Assembly: GCA_020445665.1 (NCBI GenBank)
Contig: JAGRGD010000225.1
Coordinates: 1 to 63,804, forward strand
Length of the DNA: 63,804 nucleotides
Source of the DNA: Rhodocyclaceae bacterium
Lineage (GTDB): Bacteria; Pseudomonadota; Gammaproteobacteria; Burkholderiales; Rhodocyclaceae
Direction of reading: 5' to 3'
Program-made: the position numbers and the translations under genes
Notes under the pieces: generated by a model
What the model saw: the letters and a program-made list of their open reading frames with translations, nothing else
What the model was told of the DNA's origin: nothing
The model's database searches: none
Part shown: positions 55,709 to 63,804 of the stretch, piece by piece
Numbering within the stretch: the stretch's first letter is position 1
How the letters are laid out: every line of letters starts with the position of its first letter

Positions 55709-56197
55709 TTACTGCGCGTCGAGGCGGACGATGCGCTGATCCGCGCAGCGCGGGATCAGTGCGGCGACCGGGCCGTGGCCGGGGATCTCGCAGTCCGGCG
55801 CCAGCTCCTGAAGCGGCAGCAGCACGAAGGCCCGCTCGTGGCAGCGGGGGTGGGGCAGGGTCAGCAGCGGGTCGTCCTGCTGCAGGTCGCCGAACAGGAC
55901 GATGTCGAGGTCCAGCGTGCGGGGCGCGTTGCGGAAGCTGCGCTGGCGGCCCTGGGCCTGTTCGATGGCCTGCAGCGCCGAGAGCAGGGCGCTGGGCGAC
56001 AGGGTCGTGGCGACCCTTGCCACCGCATTGACGAAGTCCGGCTGGTCGTCATAGCCGATCGGGGCGCTGCCGTAATGGGACGAGACGGCGCGAAGGGTCA
56101 CGCCGTCGATCGCGGCGATCGAGTGCACCGCGTCACGCAGTTGCTCGCGGGGCCGCGCCAGGTTGCTGCCGAGGCCGAGGTAGACGTCTTCCTGCAT
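55709..56197 (-). CDS. folK: 6-hydroxymethyl-7,8-dihydropterin pyrophosphokinase
   Basis: 162 aa. It activates hydroxymethyl-dihydropterin with ATP for coupling to para-aminobenzoate or its ribosyl derivative. Motifs are DVYLGLGSNLARPREQL, SSHYGSAPIGYDDQPDFVNA, APRTLDLDIVLFGD and LTLPHPRCHERAFVLLPL. All positions I know to be conserved are present. The gene stands alone and is divergent from the decarboxylase gene. It could serve both folate and H4MPT. Confidence 0.95.
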   Translation of the reverse strand: MQEDVYLGLGSNLARPREQLRDAVHSIAAIDGVTLRAVSSHYGSAPIGYDDQPDFVNAVARVATTLSPSALLSALQAIEQAQGRQRSFRNAPRTLDLDIVLFGDLQQDDPLLTLPHPRCHERAFVLLPLQELAPDCEIPGHGPVAALIPRCADQRIVRLDAQ

Positions 56198-56306
56198 CGG
56201 GGTTCCACTCGGGTCGAGGCCGCATTGTCCCCCAGGCCATGGCGGGACGCGAGCACGCTGGGCGGGCAGCCCCTACAATGCCGCCCATCAACAGGGGAGG
56301 GACGAA

Positions 56307-57512
56307 ATGCTGGTCAGGAAGCAGACGGCGCGTTGGCAGGCGGGGGCGGCGGATGATTCGGGCAGCCTCAGCCTGGCGGAACTGGCCGAGTCCTTCGGGA
56401 CGCCGTTCTACCTGACCGTCTCGGCCGCCATCGACGAGCGGATCGGCGAGCTGCGCGAGGCTTTGCCGGCCGGGATGCGCCTGCTCTATTCCATCAAGGC
56501 GAATCCGCTGCTCGGCATCGTGGCGCGCCTCGCCGGCCAGGTGGATGGCTTCGACGTGGCTTCGGCGGCAGAGCTCGAGTCGGCCCTGGCCTGCGGTGTC
56601 AGCGGTGGCGCATTGTCGATGACGGGCCCTGGCAAGCGGGACGACGACCTGGCCGCTGCCGTGGCCTGCGGTGCGCGGGTGGTGCTCGAATCGGAGGACG
56701 AAGCGCGTCGTCTCGCCCGCCTGGCCGCTGGTGCGACCGCGCGCGTGCTGCTGCGTGTCAATCCGCCCTTCGAACTGGCGGCCGAGGCGCGCATGGGCGG
56801 CGGTCCGCGCAAGTTCGGTGTCGACTCGGAGCAGGCCGGCGAGGTGCTGCGGGCGATTGGTCGCCTGCCGCTGGCCTTCGAAGGCCTGCACGTCTATCCG
56901 GGTTCCAATTGTCTCGACGCCGGCGCCATTGCCGCGGCCCAGCGCGCGGCCCTCGCGCTTGCCGCGGAACTTCTCCCCTTCGCGCCCGCCCCGCTGCGGA
57001 CGCTGAATCTTGGGGGCGGTTTCGGTATTCCCTGCTTCCCCGGCGAGCAGCCGCTCGACCTTGCCGCGCTGGGCGAGGCGATGCACGAAGTGGCGCGGGA
57101 GGCGGCCCGCCGCCTGCCCGCGTGTGAGCTCAGCCTGGAACTGGGGCGCTACGTGGTGGGAGAAGCCGGCGCCTACGTGGCGCGGGTGCTGGAGCGCAAG
57201 GCATCGCGGGGTCGGACCTACCTGATCCTCGACGGCGGCCTTCACCATCACTGGCATGCCACCGGGGCCCTCGAGGGGCGACGCCACCTGCATTTTCCGA
57301 TGTGGGTGGTGGGGGGGGACGACCGGCCGCTCGAGGAGGTGACCGTCTGTGGGCCCCTCTGCGCCCCCCACGACACCTGGGCCGAGAACCTGAGCCTGCC
57401 GCGGGCGGCGCCGGGCGACCTCGTCATCGTCTACCAGTCGGGCGCCTACGGGGCCGGCGCAAGCCCGGTTGGCTTCATGCAACGCCCGGAGGCGGCCCAG
57501 GTCCTGGCCTGA
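56307..57512 (+). CDS. Fold-type III PLP-dependent decarboxylase (LysA/ornithine decarboxylase-like)
   Basis: 401 aa. The PLP lysine is in RLLYSIKANPLLGIVARLAG. Glycine-rich phosphate binding (LNLGGGFGIPCFPGEQPLDL), ELGRYVVGEAGAYVARVLER, and VCGPLCAPHDTWAENLSLPR with YQSGAYGAGASPVGF complete the family pattern. Relatives decarboxylate diaminopimelate, ornithine or amino-acid adducts. The LysA role is not certain because no neighbouring lysine genes occur. Position between folK and formate dehydrogenase hints at a link to cofactor synthesis, but this is speculation. Confidence 0.85.
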   Translation: MLVRKQTARWQAGAADDSGSLSLAELAESFGTPFYLTVSAAIDERIGELREALPAGMRLLYSIKANPLLGIVARLAGQVDGFDVASAAELESALACGVSGGALSMTGPGKRDDDLAAAVACGARVVLESEDEARRLARLAAGATARVLLRVNPPFELAAEARMGGGPRKFGVDSEQAGEVLRAIGRLPLAFEGLHVYPGSNCLDAGAIAAAQRAALALAAELLPFAPAPLRTLNLGGGFGIPCFPGEQPLDLAALGEAMHEVAREAARRLPACELSLELGRYVVGEAGAYVARVLERKASRGRTYLILDGGLHHHWHATGALEGRRHLHFPMWVVGGDDRPLEEVTVCGPLCAPHDTWAENLSLPRAAPGDLVIVYQSGAYGAGASPVGFMQRPEAAQVLA

Positions 57513-57520
57513 GCCCGCCC

Positions 57521-57548
57521 GCCTGTCACCGCCGGGGGCGTGACAGGC
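57521..57548. repeat. Inverted repeat after the decarboxylase gene, one arm similar to the activator site
   Basis: GCCTGTCAC (57521-57529) and GTGACAGGC (57540-57548) are perfect inverted repeats around a 10-nt spacer, 9 nt after the decarboxylase stop. It may be a terminator without a T run. The right arm, extended as GTGACAGGCTGTACCGG (57540-57556), also resembles the GTGACACAGTGTSCCGG sites at 18882 and 43611. Confidence 0.5.
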
Positions 57549-57833
57549 TGTACCGGGATCGGTAACTGTTTCGCTGGCGCCTGGCGATACGCCGGGTCCG
57601 GCGCGGCCTCTGGCGGCGTTCGATTTATCCGGACAGGCATCCGGGAAATCTCGATTTCCGGATCGCGTCGTGGCCGCTAGTCTTGTCGCCAGCCTGGTGC
57701 AAGGGCTGGCGGCGACCGGTTCCTCTCCTCTCTCCCGCACCGATCCCCTCGATAGGTGTGTTCGTCGCAGTCGGCACCGGGCGTTTTTTTGCCTCGCGCG
57801 GCACCTCCAGGTCCGGGTCCGCACCGTCGTGGC

Positions 57834-57849
57834 TGGCACGACACTTGTT
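57834..57849 (+). promoter_or_regulatory. Candidate sigma54 promoter of formate dehydrogenase operon
   Basis: TGGCAC-N5-TTGTT has a perfect -24 half and the right spacing. The -12 half has T where C is expected, so it may be a weak promoter. Transcription would begin near 57860. Confidence 0.45.
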
Positions 57850-57910
57850 TCTCGTTTCCCCGGCGGGCCGTTTTGGCCCGTCCCTGAGCGGACCTGTACG
57901 GACTGAGCCG

Positions 57911-59629
57911 ATGACAAAGAACCTGCCTTCCGGGCGTCGCCGACAGACGCGTGGCCTGCCCCGCGGCCGCGCCCTCGACCCGGCCGCCCTGGCCGACCTC
58001 GACACGTTGCTGGGCGATAGCCCGAATGCACCGGACTTGCTGATCGAGCACCTGCACCGGCTGCAGGACCACTTCGGCCACCTGTCGACCCGCCACCTGC
58101 GCGCCCTGGCCCATCGCATGCGGCTGCCGATGGCGGCGGTGTTCGAGACCGCCACCTTCTACGCCCACTTCGACATCGTCGACGACGGCGAGACGCCACC
58201 GCCGGCGGTGACGATCCGGGTCTGCGATTCCCTCTCGTGCCAGCTCGCCGGTGCCGGGCAGCTGAAGTCCGCCCTCGAGGCCGGCCATGACGCCGGCCAG
58301 GTGCGCGTCATCAACGCCCCGTGCATGGGGCGTTGCCACGAAGCGCCAGTGGTCGAGGTGGGCCATCGTCACCTGGGCAATACCTCCGTCGCGGCCGTGG
58401 AAGCGGTGCTGAAAGCCGGCGACCTGTCGCCCGAGGCCATTGACTGGCAGCGCCTCGCGGCCTACCGGGCCGACGGTGGCTTCGCGCTGCTGGCGGACCT
58501 GCGCGAAGGCCGGGTCACGGTGGACCAGCTCGCGGCCACGCTCGAGGCCGCCGGCCTGCGGGGTCTGGGCGGCGCGGGTTTCCCGACCTTCCGCAAGTGG
58601 GGCTTCGTGCGGGCCGAGCCGGCCCCGCGCTACATGGTCATCAACGCCGACGAGGGCGAGCCCGGCACCATCAAGGATCGCTACTACCTCGAGCGCTCGC
58701 CCCACCAGTTCCTGGAAGGGGCGCTGATCAGCGCCGCGGTGGTGGACGCCACCGCCATCTATATCTATCTGCGGGACGAATATCCCGGTCTGCACCACGT
58801 GCTGCACGAGGCCATCGCCGAACTGGAGGAAGCCGGCCTGGCGGCACCGGGCTACATCGTGCTGCGCCGGGGCGCCGGGGCCTACATCTGCGGCGAGGAG
58901 TCGGCGCTGATCGAATCCCTCGAAGGCAAACCGGGCAAGCCGCGCCACCGACCCCCGTTCGTGGCCCAGCGTGGTCTCTTCGACCGGCCGACCCTGGTGA
59001 ACAACGTCGAGACGGTCTACTGGATTCCGGAGATCCACCGCCGCGGCGCCGACTGGTTCGCCAGCCAGGGTCGCCATGGGCGCAAGGGCCTGCGCAGTTT
59101 CTCGGTGTCCGGCCGGGTCAACAAGCCCGGCGTCCATCTGGCGCCGGCCGGCATCACGCTGGCCGAGCTGGTCGAGGAATACTGCGGGGGCATGCTCGAC
59201 GGCCACCAGTTGATGGCCTACCTGCCCGGTGGCGCGTCCGGCGGCATCCTGCCGGCGAGCCTGGCGGATGTGCCGCTCGATTTCGACACGCTGCAGCCCC
59301 ATGGCTGCTTCATCGGCTCCGCGGCGGTGATGGTGGTGTCCGACCAGGACGACCTGCGCGGCGTGCTGACCAACCTGATGGCCTTCTTCGCCGACGAATC
59401 CTGTGGCCAGTGCACACCGTGCCGGGTCGGCACCGAGAAGATGCTCGGCATGCTCGAGCAGGACGAATGGGACGCGGGCGCCCTGCGCCAGCTCTCCCAG
59501 GTGATGATGGACGCGTCCATCTGCGGCCTCGGCCAGGCGGCGCCGAACCCGGTGCTGGGCGTCCTGAATCACTTCACAGAACGCCTGGCCGCCCAGGGCA
59601 TCCGGGTTGTCCAGGAGGACGCGCGATGA
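57911..59629 (+). CDS. NAD-dependent formate dehydrogenase beta subunit (NuoE-NuoF fusion)
   Basis: 572 aa, as in the two-subunit formate dehydrogenase 1 of M. extorquens. The N-terminal NuoE-like part has a [2Fe-2S] site (VCDSLSCQLAG, CMGRCHEAP). The NuoF-like part holds FMN/NADH sites (GLRGLGGAGFPTFRKWGF, INADEGEPGTIKDRYYLE, GAYICGEESALIESLEGKPG) and a [4Fe-4S] motif CGQCTPCRVGTEKML. It passes electrons from the alpha subunit to NAD. It overlaps the alpha subunit gene as ATGA. Confidence 0.93.
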   Translation: MTKNLPSGRRRQTRGLPRGRALDPAALADLDTLLGDSPNAPDLLIEHLHRLQDHFGHLSTRHLRALAHRMRLPMAAVFETATFYAHFDIVDDGETPPPAVTIRVCDSLSCQLAGAGQLKSALEAGHDAGQVRVINAPCMGRCHEAPVVEVGHRHLGNTSVAAVEAVLKAGDLSPEAIDWQRLAAYRADGGFALLADLREGRVTVDQLAATLEAAGLRGLGGAGFPTFRKWGFVRAEPAPRYMVINADEGEPGTIKDRYYLERSPHQFLEGALISAAVVDATAIYIYLRDEYPGLHHVLHEAIAELEEAGLAAPGYIVLRRGAGAYICGEESALIESLEGKPGKPRHRPPFVAQRGLFDRPTLVNNVETVYWIPEIHRRGADWFASQGRHGRKGLRSFSVSGRVNKPGVHLAPAGITLAELVEEYCGGMLDGHQLMAYLPGGASGGILPASLADVPLDFDTLQPHGCFIGSAAVMVVSDQDDLRGVLTNLMAFFADESCGQCTPCRVGTEKMLGMLEQDEWDAGALRQLSQVMMDASICGLGQAAPNPVLGVLNHFTERLAAQGIRVVQEDAR

Positions 59630-62427
59630 GCACGATGAAACGGTCTTCCTTCGTCCTGACCCTGGACGGGCGTGAAGTGACCGCCTTCGAAGTTGAGTCC
59701 CTGTGGCAGGTGGCCAAGCGCGAGGGCGAGCGCATTCCGCACCTGTGCTTCAAGGATTCGCCGGGCTACCGCTCCGACGGCAACTGCCGCGCCTGCATGG
59801 TCGAGATCGAGGGCGAGCGGGTCCTCGCGGCAAGCTGCCACCGGGAAGCGCGTCCGGGCATGAAGGTGAAGAGCGCGAGCTCCGAGCGGGCCCAGGTGGC
59901 GCGCAAGGGCGTGCTCGAGCTACTGGCCGCGGACCAGCCCGAACGCGAGGCAGCGCCCGATCGCTCGAGCCACTTCTGGCAGATGGCCGACGAGCTCGGC
60001 GTGGATGCCGCCGTGGCACGGCGCCGCTACGGCAGCGACGGCGAGCAGGCTCACCTGAAGGACCCCTCCCACACCGCGATGCGGGTCAACTTCAACGCCT
60101 GCATCGACTGCAACCTGTGCGTGCGCGCCTGTCGCGAGGTGCAGGTGAACGACGTGATCGGTCTGGCCTACCGGGGCCACCGCTCGAAGATCGTGTTCGA
60201 CTTCGACGACCCGATGGGCAGCAGCACCTGTGTGGCCTGTGGCGAGTGCGTGCAGGCCTGCCCGACCGGGGCGCTGATGCCGGCCACGCTCGTCGATGAA
60301 GCGGGACGGGGCGATTCGGCCGTGGCCGACCGCCAGGTGGACTCGGTGTGCCCGTTCTGCGGCGTCGGTTGCCAGCTGACCTACCACGTCAAGGATGACC
60401 GCATCCTCTTCGTCGAGGGCCGCAACGGGCCGTCCAACGAGAACCGCCTGTGCGTCAAGGGGCGTTTCGGCTTCGACTATCCGAACCATCGCTCGCGCCT
60501 GACGAAACCGCTGATCCGCAAGCCCGGCGTGCCCAAGGGCCTGGACCCCGATTTCGATCCCGCGGAGCCCCTCACCCATTTCCGCGAGGCGAACTGGGAC
60601 GAGGCGCTCGACCTGGCCGCCTCCGGCCTCAAGCGTCTCCACGAGGCCTACGGCCCACCGGCGCTGGCCGGCTTCGGCAGCGCCAAGTGCTCGAACGAAG
60701 AGGCCTGGATGTTCCAGAAGCTGGTCCGCACCGGCTTCCGCTCCAACAACGTGGACCACTGCACGCGCCTGTGCCACGCCAGCTCGGTGGCGGCGCTGAT
60801 GGAGTGCATCGGCTCCGGCGCGGTGACCGCCTCGTTCATGCAGGCCGAGAACGCCGACGTGGTGCTCCTGACCGGCTGCAACCCGACCGTGAACCACCCG
60901 GTCGCGGCCACCTACTTCAAGCAGGCCGCCAAGCGCGGCACCAAGCTGATCGTTCTCGACCCGCGCGGGCTGGCGCTCGGCGACTACGCCCACCGCATGG
61001 TGCGTTTCAAGCCCGGCGGCGATGTCTCGCTGTTCAACGCCATGCTCAACGTGATCGTCACCGAAGGGCTGGTGGACGAGGCCTATGTCTCGGCGCACAC
61101 CGAAGGCTTCGAGGCCTTCCGCGAGCACGTGAAGGCGCTGACGCCCGAAGCGATGTCGCCCCTGTGCGGGGTCGAGCCGGACGAGATCCGGGAGATCGCG
61201 CGTCTCTACGCGAACGCCGAACGGGCCATGATCTTCTGGGGCATGGGGGTGTCGCAGCACGTGCATGGCACCGACAACGCCCGCTGCCTGATCTCGCTCG
61301 CGCTCGCCACCGGCAACGTCGGCCGGCCGGGCACCGGCCTGCATCCGCTGCGGGGCCAGAACAATGTGCAGGGCGCCTCCGACGCCGGCCTGATCCCGAT
61401 GGTGTTCCCGGACTACCACCCGGTGGGCGACGTCCAGTACCGGGCGGCCTTCGAAGAGCTGTGGCAGACGCCGCTGGAGGACAAGCCCGGCCTGACCGTG
61501 GTCGAGATCATGGACGCCATCCATGCCGGCACGATCCGCGGCATGTACGTCCAGGGCGAGAACCCGGCCATGTCGGACCCGGACCTGCACCATGCCCGCG
61601 GGGCGCTGGCGAAGCTCGAGCACTTGGTGGTGCAGGACCTGTTCGTCACCGAAACGGCCCAGTTCGCCGACGTGATCCTGCCGGCCTCGGCCTGGTCCGA
61701 GAAGGACGGCACCGTCACCAACACCAACCGCCAGGTCCAGATGGGGCGCGCGGCCGTGCCGCTGCCGGGCGACGCCCGGCAGGACTGGTGGATCATCCAG
61801 GAGATCGCACGACGGCTTGGGCTGGACTGGAACTACACCCACCCCCGTGACGTGTACGCGGAGATGCAGCGGGGGATGGCGTCGCTCGACCACATCACCT
61901 GGGAACGGGTCGAGCGGGAGGCATCGGTCACCTACCCGAGCCCGTCGGAAGACCAGCCCGGGCTCGACGTGGTGTTCGGCGACAGCTTCCCGCGGGCCGG
62001 TGGGCGGGCCAAGTTCTCGCCGACCGTGCCGCTGCCACCGGACGAGCCGGTGGATGACGCGTTCCCGACGGTGCTGATCACCGGCCGCCAGCTCGAGCAC
62101 TGGCACACCGGCTCGATGACCCGCCGCTCGCGGGTCCTCGATGACCTCGAACCGGCGGCGGTGGCGACGGCATCACCAAGCCAGCTGGCGCGGATCGGTG
62201 TCGCCCCGGGCGAGCCGATGCGGATCGAGACGCGCCGCGGCGAGATCGTGCTCACCGCGCGCACCGATCCGCTGATGCCGGAGGGGATGGTGTTCGTGCC
62301 GTTCTGTTACGTCGAGGCGGCGGCCAACACCCTGACCAACCCGGCCCTCGACCCCTTCGGCAAGATCCCGGAGTTCAAGTACGCGGCCTGCCGCCTGGCT
62401 CCCGCGGGTAGCGCCGCGACGGCCTGA
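59626..62427 (+). CDS. NAD-dependent formate dehydrogenase alpha subunit (Mo/W-bis-MGD)
   Basis: 933 aa. It oxidises formate to CO2. In order: a [2Fe-2S] NuoG-like domain (HLCFKDSPGYRSDGNCRACM), two [4Fe-4S] ferredoxin motifs (CIDCNLCVRACREV, CVACGECVQACPTGAL), a further [4Fe-4S] site (CPFCGVGCQLTYHV), and the molybdopterin domain. The active-site residue is C383 in DHCTRLCHASSV, replacing selenocysteine. The substrate-pocket sequence GMGVSQHVHGTDNARCL and the NTNRQVQMG region are conserved. Whether the metal is W or Mo cannot be decided here. No delta subunit or fdhD gene is adjacent. Confidence 0.95.
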   Translation: MSTMKRSSFVLTLDGREVTAFEVESLWQVAKREGERIPHLCFKDSPGYRSDGNCRACMVEIEGERVLAASCHREARPGMKVKSASSERAQVARKGVLELLAADQPEREAAPDRSSHFWQMADELGVDAAVARRRYGSDGEQAHLKDPSHTAMRVNFNACIDCNLCVRACREVQVNDVIGLAYRGHRSKIVFDFDDPMGSSTCVACGECVQACPTGALMPATLVDEAGRGDSAVADRQVDSVCPFCGVGCQLTYHVKDDRILFVEGRNGPSNENRLCVKGRFGFDYPNHRSRLTKPLIRKPGVPKGLDPDFDPAEPLTHFREANWDEALDLAASGLKRLHEAYGPPALAGFGSAKCSNEEAWMFQKLVRTGFRSNNVDHCTRLCHASSVAALMECIGSGAVTASFMQAENADVVLLTGCNPTVNHPVAATYFKQAAKRGTKLIVLDPRGLALGDYAHRMVRFKPGGDVSLFNAMLNVIVTEGLVDEAYVSAHTEGFEAFREHVKALTPEAMSPLCGVEPDEIREIARLYANAERAMIFWGMGVSQHVHGTDNARCLISLALATGNVGRPGTGLHPLRGQNNVQGASDAGLIPMVFPDYHPVGDVQYRAAFEELWQTPLEDKPGLTVVEIMDAIHAGTIRGMYVQGENPAMSDPDLHHARGALAKLEHLVVQDLFVTETAQFADVILPASAWSEKDGTVTNTNRQVQMGRAAVPLPGDARQDWWIIQEIARRLGLDWNYTHPRDVYAEMQRGMASLDHITWERVEREASVTYPSPSEDQPGLDVVFGDSFPRAGGRAKFSPTVPLPPDEPVDDAFPTVLITGRQLEHWHTGSMTRRSRVLDDLEPAAVATASPSQLARIGVAPGEPMRIETRRGEIVLTARTDPLMPEGMVFVPFCYVEAAANTLTNPALDPFGKIPEFKYAACRLAPAGSAATA

Positions 62428-62451
62428 GCCGGGCGGCGCGGCGGTTTCGGA

Positions 62452-63003
62452 TCAGAAACTGCGGACCACGTCGCCGGCCCGCGCGTGGAGCACGGCCTGG
62501 GCCCGGCCGGCCTGGTCGCTCGAGGTCGGGTGGGCGATGACGGCCCAGCGTCCTGAGCGGACCGCCGCACGGACCTGCTCGAGAACCCGGCTGTGGTCGG
62601 GTCGCAGGGCCAGCAGGCCGCCTGCCAGCAAACCGAGGGTTGCGCCGTAGAAGACGAAGGCGCCCAGGCTCATCCACGGCGTGGTCGCCAGCGCAGCGAG
62701 GCCGATGGCCATCAGCGCCACGAAGAGCAGGGCGCCCGCGGCGGCGCCGACGGCGGCGGAGACCAGGTGCGCGCGGGTCAGCGTGCGGCCGACACCGGTC
62801 GGCTCTGGCTCGATCTTGTCGGCGATGCGCGTGCCGGACGCATCGGCATCGTCGGCCGGCCCCACCACCGCCACCTGGCGATCTGACATCGCAGCCGCAC
62901 GCGGCAACTCGTGGGCGGCGCTCATGGCCGCTTCGCGGCTTGGAAAGAGGCCGGCAATCTTGGTCAGCGAGCGCTCTCCGAACAACAGTTCCTTGGCTTT
63001 CAT
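62452..63003 (-). CDS. Membrane protein of unknown function with two hydrophobic helices
   Basis: 183 aa from the ATG of MKAKELLFGERSLTKIAGLF, with AAGGAGG upstream; a longer frame to 63099 is not supported. The N-terminal third is a cytoplasmic region (FPSREAAMSAAHELP, QVAVVGPADDADASG) that resembles proteins predicted to sense or bind something at the membrane. Two hydrophobic segments follow (VSAAVGAAAGALLFVALMAI, LGAFVFYGATLGLLAGGLLA), then a short cytoplasmic tail. I do not recognise the family. Confidence 0.65.
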   Translation of the reverse strand: MKAKELLFGERSLTKIAGLFPSREAAMSAAHELPRAAAMSDRQVAVVGPADDADASGTRIADKIEPEPTGVGRTLTRAHLVSAAVGAAAGALLFVALMAIGLAALATTPWMSLGAFVFYGATLGLLAGGLLALRPDHSRVLEQVRAAVRSGRWAVIAHPTSSDQAGRAQAVLHARAGDVVRSF

Positions 63004-63135
63004 GGGGTCCTCCTTGTCTGTGACACGAGGCATGCGGTGCATCGCATGCCTTGGGTAACAGTCTCGCCGGGCGGCCCGGCTCACGACATCGGTCGCCACC
63101 GATAGCCGTGTCGGAGGGGTCCGACGCTCGCCGCG

Positions 63136-63510
63136 TCAGTCGTACTTGATATAGCGGAAACGGGCGTCGTCGTTCGGCGTCCCTTCGAGGGGACCTGCCT
63201 CCTTCCCCGGTTGCCAGCCCACCACCGCCTCGATCTGACGGGCGAGGGCGAAGTCCTTGTCCGTGATCCCCTTGGCGGAGTGGGTCATCAGCTTGACGAT
63301 GACGAAGGCGTAGGAGACCGTCAGGTCCGGGTGGTGCCAGGCCGCCTCGGCCAGATGCCCGACCGTATTCACCACCATCAGGGTGCTCTTCCAGCCCTCG
63401 GTGCGGTACTTGCGCCGGATCCAGCCATTCTCGAGGTACCAGTGGGGCAACTCGGCGGCCAGTCGTTCCTCGATCGCCGCATCGCTCATCGGTGTTTCTC
63501 GCGTCGTCAT
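63136..63510 (-). CDS. Pterin-4a-carbinolamine dehydratase family protein
   Basis: 124 aa with GGGAGG before the ATG at 63510. The PCD core shows as WYLENGWIRRKYRTEGWKST, LMVVNTVGHLAEAAWHHPDL and HSAKGITDKDFALARQIEAV. The conserved histidine pattern is AWHHPD. The family recycles 4a-hydroxy-tetrahydropterins or acts as a coactivator (DCoH). Homologues also occur in organisms without phenylalanine hydroxylase, including near pterin and C1 genes. A role with H4MPT is possible but unproven. It lies 132 nt beyond the membrane protein gene. Confidence 0.83.
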   Translation of the reverse strand: MTTRETPMSDAAIEERLAAELPHWYLENGWIRRKYRTEGWKSTLMVVNTVGHLAEAAWHHPDLTVSYAFVIVKLMTHSAKGITDKDFALARQIEAVVGWQPGKEAGPLEGTPNDDARFRYIKYD

Positions 63511-63804
63511 CGTCGCCTCCCGGGCGGGTGTGGACTCCGACCGTAGGTGACCGGCGTCCTGAAGGCAAGGGCGGTCGGCGCCGGCCTAGGGTCTGTGGAC
63601 ATTTGTATGGCGGATCGCGTTGAGACTTTGAGCCTGTGCCACAAGGCGCGGGAGGAAGGCAAGGGTGGTCCCCTTGGCGAAGTGGCGCGGGCTCACAGCC
63701 TCAACCCGTTGGGCTGTGGTCTGCTGGGCCCGATGACCGCGTTACGCCTCCTTGCCTGGGGGCCACCCAGGCCGCGTCGGCGCGCCTTGTCCTCGAACCC
63801 AGCA
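63511..63804. other. Last 294 bp of the window, possible end of a mobile element
   Basis: The stretch from 63590 on begins AGGGTCTGTGGACATTTGTA, a start that looks like an insertion-sequence terminus, but no inverted partner or transposase is inside the window. A plus-strand frame from 63607 stays open to the edge (66 codons). Its product has no recognised motif and its character differs from neighbouring genes. An inverted repeat around the GCCTGGG/CCCAGGC segment near 63750-63768 is visible. Evidence is thin. Confidence 0.25.

Larger units (their letters stand above)
57513..57910 (+). other. 398-bp regulatory region upstream of formate dehydrogenase
   Basis: No plausible gene fits here. 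It holds two inverted repeats and a -24/-12-like element. The first is the perfect 9-bp repeat at 57521-57548. The second is ATCCGGGAAATC/GATTTCCGGAT at 57639-57663, an 11-bp imperfect palindrome with one bulge. The ATG at 57911 is about 51 nt downstream of the predicted sigma54 start. Confidence 0.6.

Overview
The window is about 64 kb of very GC-rich bacterial DNA with dense, mostly operonic coding. It looks like a chromosome segment of a methylotrophic, or facultatively methylotrophic, betaproteobacterium. Rhodocyclales-like is my best guess, but no rRNA or other marker gene is present, so this is inference. The evidence is a near-complete set of genes for oxidising methanol to CO2: a lanthanide-type methanol dehydrogenase (XoxF) with its cytochrome and periplasmic partner, the tetrahydromethanopterin (H4MPT)/methylofuran-linked formaldehyde pathway (fae, mtdB, mch, fhcBADC), most of the genes that make those cofactors, and a two-subunit NAD-linked formate dehydrogenase.

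Layout. 1-4.8 kb (minus strand): a cut-off protein resembling the N-terminus of GGDEF proteins, a NarL-type response regulator, a hybrid sensor kinase, a DUF808 membrane protein and a glyoxylate-type aminotransferase. 5.0-9.0 kb (plus): a DUF502 membrane protein, two glutathione S-transferases, a ketopantoate-reductase-like enzyme and an ankyrin protein. 9.0-12.4 kb: malate synthase G facing a LysR regulator. 12.4-18.9 kb: ordinary and hypothetical genes, including a cupredoxin, a degenerate J-domain protein, a YhcB-like protein, a pirin, and an azoreductase facing its LysR regulator. 19.0-25.7 kb: an operon with beta-RFAP synthase, mtdB, an ATP-grasp protein, mch, a RimK-like ligase, a CitG-like protein and fae. 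25.7-35.2 kb: an FolB-like aldolase, a sigma54-dependent activator, a DmrB-like reductase and the H4MPT/methylofuran biosynthesis genes. 35.2-43.5 kb: xoxF, xoxG, xoxJ, two unknown periplasmic proteins, a metallo-hydrolase and a SoxYZ-like carrier, then an MxaD-like protein and a beta-propeller protein on the minus strand. 43.7-51.6 kb: fhcBADC, a Fae paralogue, a fused pabBC gene and a HAD phosphatase. 51.6-57.5 kb: DUF1206, a large PEP-CTERM protein, folK and a fold-III decarboxylase. 57.9-63.5 kb: formate dehydrogenase, a membrane protein and a pterin carbinolamine dehydratase.

How they work together. XoxF oxidises methanol in the periplasm and passes electrons to XoxG. Formaldehyde entering the cytoplasm is captured by Fae on H4MPT, oxidised by MtdB, hydrolysed by Mch, released as formate by the Fhc complex, and oxidised to CO2 by formate dehydrogenase. 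PabBC supplies para-aminobenzoate to the beta-RFAP synthase, which links the folate and H4MPT routes.

The most interesting signal is regulatory. Four -24/-12 (sigma54) promoter matches with identical spacing lie upstream of xoxF, fhcB, the beta-RFAP synthase operon and formate dehydrogenase. The xoxF and fhc elements agree at 16 of 18 bases. A shared GTGACACAGTGT dyad lies upstream of at least two of them, and an AcoR-type sigma54 activator gene sits inside the cluster. I infer a sigma54 regulon for lanthanide-dependent methanol oxidation. The fhcB start codon lies about 2 nt from the predicted transcription start, so that mRNA may be leaderless.
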